Source of the DNA: Chloroflexota bacterium
GTDB taxonomy: Bacteria > Chloroflexota > Dormibacteria > Dormibacterales > Dormibacteraceae
DNA: 7,657 nt
NCBI GenBank assembly: GCA_005888075.1
Contig: VBKD01000049.1
Span: 1 to 7,657, forward strand
Direction of reading: 5' to 3'
The position numbers and the translations under genes are program-made. Within the stretch, counting starts at the first letter, position 1, and each line of letters begins with the position of its first letter. The notes under the pieces were generated by a model. That model ran no database searches. It saw only the letters and a list, made by a program, of their open reading frames with translations, and had not been told where the DNA came from. Shown here in pieces: positions 5,393-7,657 of this stretch.

Positions 5393-5725
5393 GTGACAAC
5401 GACGGTCGTGCAGATGGTTTCCATCATCCTCGCCGCCCTGGCCCTGCTCATGGGTGCATACCTTTTGATCATCGGCAAGAGGCCCTGGCGTGGTGGCGAG
5501 AACGTGCAGGTTGCGCCGCGCGTCCGCCTGCTGGGTTTGAGCTACATCCTGGTGTTCGGAGCTGCGATGCTCCAGATCATCCTCGAGCCGCGCGGCGTCG
5601 AAGCGGAGGCTCTCGGCGGAATCATGGTGCTCGGCGGCGTGATCGTGATCATCGTCGTGTACCTGGAGTCACGCGCTTCGCGACGCGATTCCCACGAAAG
5701 CCGGCTGGACAGCCGGCTCCGCTGA
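5393..5725 (+). CDS. Small three-helix membrane protein, unknown function
   Basis: The only plus-strand gene: 110 residues from GTG 5393, or 103 from ATG 5414. There are three likely membrane helices at about 6-27 (VQMVSIILAALALLMGAYLLII), 46-64 (LLGLSYILVFGAAMLQIIL) and 72-92 (EALGGIMVLGGVIVIIVVYLE). A basic loop follows helix 1 (GKRPWRGG), which would place it in the cytoplasm. The short C-terminus is charged and repetitive (ESRLDSRLR), and its DNA forms the hairpin at 5699-5718. I recognise no family. The gene diverges from hisS with 51 bp between start codons and converges on the hybrid kinase gene with one base between stop codons. No Shine-Dalgarno sequence is visible at either start, which fits leaderless initiation at 5393. 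Confidence 0.7.
   Translation: MTTTVVQMVSIILAALALLMGAYLLIIGKRPWRGGENVQVAPRVRLLGLSYILVFGAAMLQIILEPRGVEAEALGGIMVLGGVIVIIVVYLESRASRRDSHESRLDSRLR
5699..5718. terminator. Candidate bidirectional hairpin between convergent genes
   Basis: AGCCGGCT-GGAC-AGCCGGCT: an 8-bp GC-rich stem with a 4-nt loop, reading almost the same on both strands. It lies in the last codons of the plus-strand gene and 9 bp beyond the stop of the convergent kinase gene, the expected place for a shared terminator. Neither side has a T-run, so it would be a non-classical terminator or an mRNA-end stabiliser. Confidence 0.5.
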
Positions 5726-5726
5726 A

Positions 5727-7307
5727 CTACAGTCCCGCCGTCTCCCGGTTCGTGCGGTAGCCGACCGCCGCCCTGAGAGCCTCGACCAGCTCCTCGCGGC
5801 GCACGGGCTTGCCCAGGTAATCGTCGAAGCCCGCCTGTAGGCAGCGCTCCTGGTCTCCTGGACCTGCCATTGCCGTCAGCGCGATCAATCGAGGGCGGTT
5901 GCCTCGTGGCCATCGGCGGCAGATGGCAGTCGCGGCGACCAACCCGTCCATCTCAGGCATCAATACGTCCATTAGCACGGCGTCATATGGCTGCTGCGCC
6001 ACCGCGGCGACGGCCTCGCGCCCGTTGGAAACGACGTCGACGCGATGGCCGAGCTTGGTGACAAGCCGTCGCAGCAGGTTCTGGTTCAACGCGTTGTCGT
6101 CGGCGATCAGCACACGCAGTGCGCCCGGACCGACCTCCGTATGGCCCACCGGGGGCCGTGTCCCGTGCGTGCCGACCTGAAGCATCACATCGTGTAGCGT
6201 GCGGGGAACGACCGGTTTGGTCAGGGTCGCCTGGATGACGCCGCTGTCGGCGGCTGCCGCTTCCTCCGGGCCGGGCATCGCAGCCGCGATGATGACGATC
6301 GGCATCTGGTCCGGCCGCCGGATGGCGCGCAGGCTCGACGAGATGGCCAGACCGTCGATTGCCGGCGGCCGGTGCTCGACCAGGGCGATGTCAAACGGAT
6401 GGCCTGATCGCACCGCGGCCAGCGCTTCCTCGGGCGTGGCAGGCGTCGCATTGGCGCCCCATTGCTCCGCCTGCAGCGTCAGGACACGCTTTTCCGTGGG
6501 ATCCACCGCGACGACCAGGACGCGCATGGCCTCGAGGGTCAGCTGGGTGGTGCCGAGCGAAGCTGGCATCGGCTCGGCAAGGATCGTGAAATCGAAAGCG
6601 GTGCCGGCGTCAGGTCCCTTCTCCACGCCACCCTGCTCGACGCGAAGCTCGCCGTCCATCATCTCGACCAGGTGCTTGGTGGTCCGGAGGCTCAGCACGG
6701 CGAGACGATCGCCTGGCTCGAGACGGTCCTGAAGACCCGTCGCTCCATCCAGCCCACCCCGGAGGATCCGCGCGGGCAGGCCTCGCCCGGTGTCTCGGAT
6801 CGTGAAGTGGAGGGCGACGAGACCGCCGCGGTCCTCTGAAGCCAGCTCCACGCCGACGCCGCCGCGATGCGTTCGCTCCACCGCGCCCAGGAGCAGCGTG
6901 AGGAGGATCTGCTCCAGGCGACGGGAGTCGCCGATCACGACATTCGGCACATCTGACGCGGCGTGGAACGTCATGTCGATGCCCTTCGACCCGGCGCCTC
7001 CCGAGACGAGACCGAGGCAGTTCTCGACCGTCGCACGCACATCAAATGGATGAAGCGCCAGCTCGAATCGACCACTCTCGATCGTCGCTGCGTCGAGAAC
7101 ATCGTCGACGATCCGCGCCACCTGTTCGGCGCCCGCCTCGACGATGGCGGCGAGCTCACGCTCTTCGGTCGTTTCGGCGCCGGAGGACAGCAGCCCGGCC
7201 GCCCCTATGACGGCGTTCAGCTGGTTGCGCAGCTGGTGGCCCACATCGACAAGCAGCTCCGAATCGACAGCGATGGTGTGGTGCTGCCCGTCGGCTTCCT
7301 GGCTCAT
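5727..7307 (-). CDS. Soluble hybrid sensor histidine kinase with two receiver domains, partly degenerate
   Basis: A 526-residue two-component protein. The HisKA helices span about 15-80 with the phospho-accepting His24 in VGHQLRNQLNAVIG. A HATPase-like domain covers about 85-243, receiver 1 about 261-378 and receiver 2 about 397-515. There is no sensor domain or membrane helix; only about 20 residues precede the H-box. The ATPase domain keeps DTGRGLP (172-178), but the N-box Asn is Gly141 (LLLGAVERT) and the G2 glycines are gone (GDRLAVLSLRT, 199-209). Receiver 1 has Glu311 at the phosphorylation site and Ala267/Val268 instead of the acidic pair, keeping only Lys364. Receiver 2 is intact: Asp403, Asp404, Asp447, Thr478, Lys500. 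ATG 7307 overlaps the stop of the CpaF-type gene (TGATG), so the two are probably co-translated. The domains are clear; kinase activity is doubtful. Confidence 0.9.
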   Translation of the reverse strand: MSQEADGQHHTIAVDSELLVDVGHQLRNQLNAVIGAAGLLSSGAETTEERELAAIVEAGAEQVARIVDDVLDAATIESGRFELALHPFDVRATVENCLGLVSGGAGSKGIDMTFHAASDVPNVVIGDSRRLEQILLTLLLGAVERTHRGGVGVELASEDRGGLVALHFTIRDTGRGLPARILRGGLDGATGLQDRLEPGDRLAVLSLRTTKHLVEMMDGELRVEQGGVEKGPDAGTAFDFTILAEPMPASLGTTQLTLEAMRVLVVAVDPTEKRVLTLQAEQWGANATPATPEEALAAVRSGHPFDIALVEHRPPAIDGLAISSSLRAIRRPDQMPIVIIAAAMPGPEEAAAADSGVIQATLTKPVVPRTLHDVMLQVGTHGTRPPVGHTEVGPGALRVLIADDNALNQNLLRRLVTKLGHRVDVVSNGREAVAAVAQQPYDAVLMDVLMPEMDGLVAATAICRRWPRGNRPRLIALTAMAGPGDQERCLQAGFDDYLGKPVRREELVEALRAAVGYRTNRETAGL

Positions 7308-7657
7308 CAGTAGAGGCTCTCCATCGGCGGTTGAGTGATCGGCGCGAACATAGTTTCAGGCAGCTCCACGCCGTTGGAGCGGAAATGCGACAGATAGTTG
7401 GACCGTGCACCGGTTGCCGTGTGAAACCCGACGGCACGGCCATCGGGGGTGACGGCGACCTGATGGAAAGCAAACAGCTCCTGGAGCGCGATCTCTCCAT
7501 CGACCATGCCCAGGACCTCGGCAATGCTCACGATCTTCCTGGCGCCGCCGCGAAGGCGTTCGGTCTGCACGATCACGTTGATGGCCGAGGCGATCTGACC
7601 CCGAATCGCCCTGGAGGGCAGCTCCGTGCCGGCGAGCAGCACCAGGGTTTCGAGCCG
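7307..7657 (-). CDS. cpaF: CpaF/TadA-type pilus or secretion ATPase, C-terminal end (cut by window edge)
   Basis: The last 116 residues of a type II/IV secretion-family ATPase that powers assembly of Tad (Flp) pili. The visible part has RLETLVLLAGTELPSRAIR, then QIASAINVIVQTERLRGGAR, KIVSIAEVLGM and EIALQELFAF. It ends with a glycine-containing tail and VELPETMFAP. This order is characteristic of CpaF C-termini (RLETMVLMAG, RAIREQIASA, RLRDGSRK, TEVVGM, ITLQDIF, IELPPDLF). The Walker A and B motifs lie beyond base 7657. In typical tad loci the ATPase gene is followed by the membrane platform genes tadB and tadC; here a hybrid kinase follows directly with a one-base overlap. Whether pilus genes lie upstream cannot be seen. 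Confidence 0.88.
   Translation of the reverse strand, partial: RLETLVLLAGTELPSRAIRGQIASAINVIVQTERLRGGARKIVSIAEVLGMVDGEIALQELFAFHQVAVTPDGRAVGFHTATGARSNYLSHFRSNGVELPETMFAPITQPPMESLY

Noticed and set aside
1..7657. tRNA, rRNA, CRISPR arrays, insertion sequences, att sites
   Set aside because: Read for on both strands; no cloverleaf, regular repeat array, transposase or terminal inverted repeat was found.

Overview
This is a high-GC bacterial segment (roughly 60-65% GC by eye), densely packed and almost entirely transcribed from the minus strand. Several features point to a high-GC Terrabacteria-type lineage (Actinomycetota, Chloroflexota or Dormibacterota-like): a SigB/SigF-family sigma factor beside an RsbW-like protein, homologues of the Bacillus general-stress proteins YtxG (DUF948) and YtxH, a hisS-aspS pair, a Tad-type secretion ATPase, and start codons that look leaderless. 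This taxonomic reading is inference, and no tRNA, rRNA, CRISPR array or insertion sequence was seen.

Reading in the direction of minus-strand transcription (right to left): (1) 7657-5727 holds the C-terminus of a CpaF/TadA-type pilus or secretion ATPase. It overlaps by one base (TGATG) a soluble hybrid sensor kinase with HisKA, a degenerate ATPase domain, a pseudo-receiver and an intact receiver. (2) 5393-5725 on the plus strand is a small three-helix membrane protein. It converges on the kinase gene, with one base between the stop codons and a shared hairpin. It diverges from hisS through a 51-bp gap in which the two candidate promoters overlap completely. (3) hisS (5341-4085) and aspS (4088-2346) form an ATGA-coupled tRNA synthetase operon. 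(4) 2103-2345 is a 243-bp intergenic stretch rich in palindromes, followed by a small unknown membrane protein ending at 1791. (5) 1777-1 is a stress-type operon: a GTTT-N16-GGGTAT promoter of the SigB/SigF class, then DUF948, YtxH-like, a degenerate RsbW-like protein, and a SigB/SigF-family sigma factor cut by the window edge.

The most interesting unit is the last one. The promoter matches the class read by the sigma factor encoded at the end of the same operon, which implies positive autoregulation. The predicted anti-sigma factor keeps the RsbW-like size and position but has lost the residues RsbW/SpoIIAB proteins use to bind and hydrolyse ATP. A second GHKL-fold protein in the window, the hybrid kinase, has also lost its N-box and G2 motifs, and its first receiver has Glu where the phospho-acceptor Asp should be. 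Two independent regulators therefore look as if they work by binding rather than phosphorylation.

The longest stretch without a gene is 243 bp (2103-2345); no gap exceeds 300 bases.
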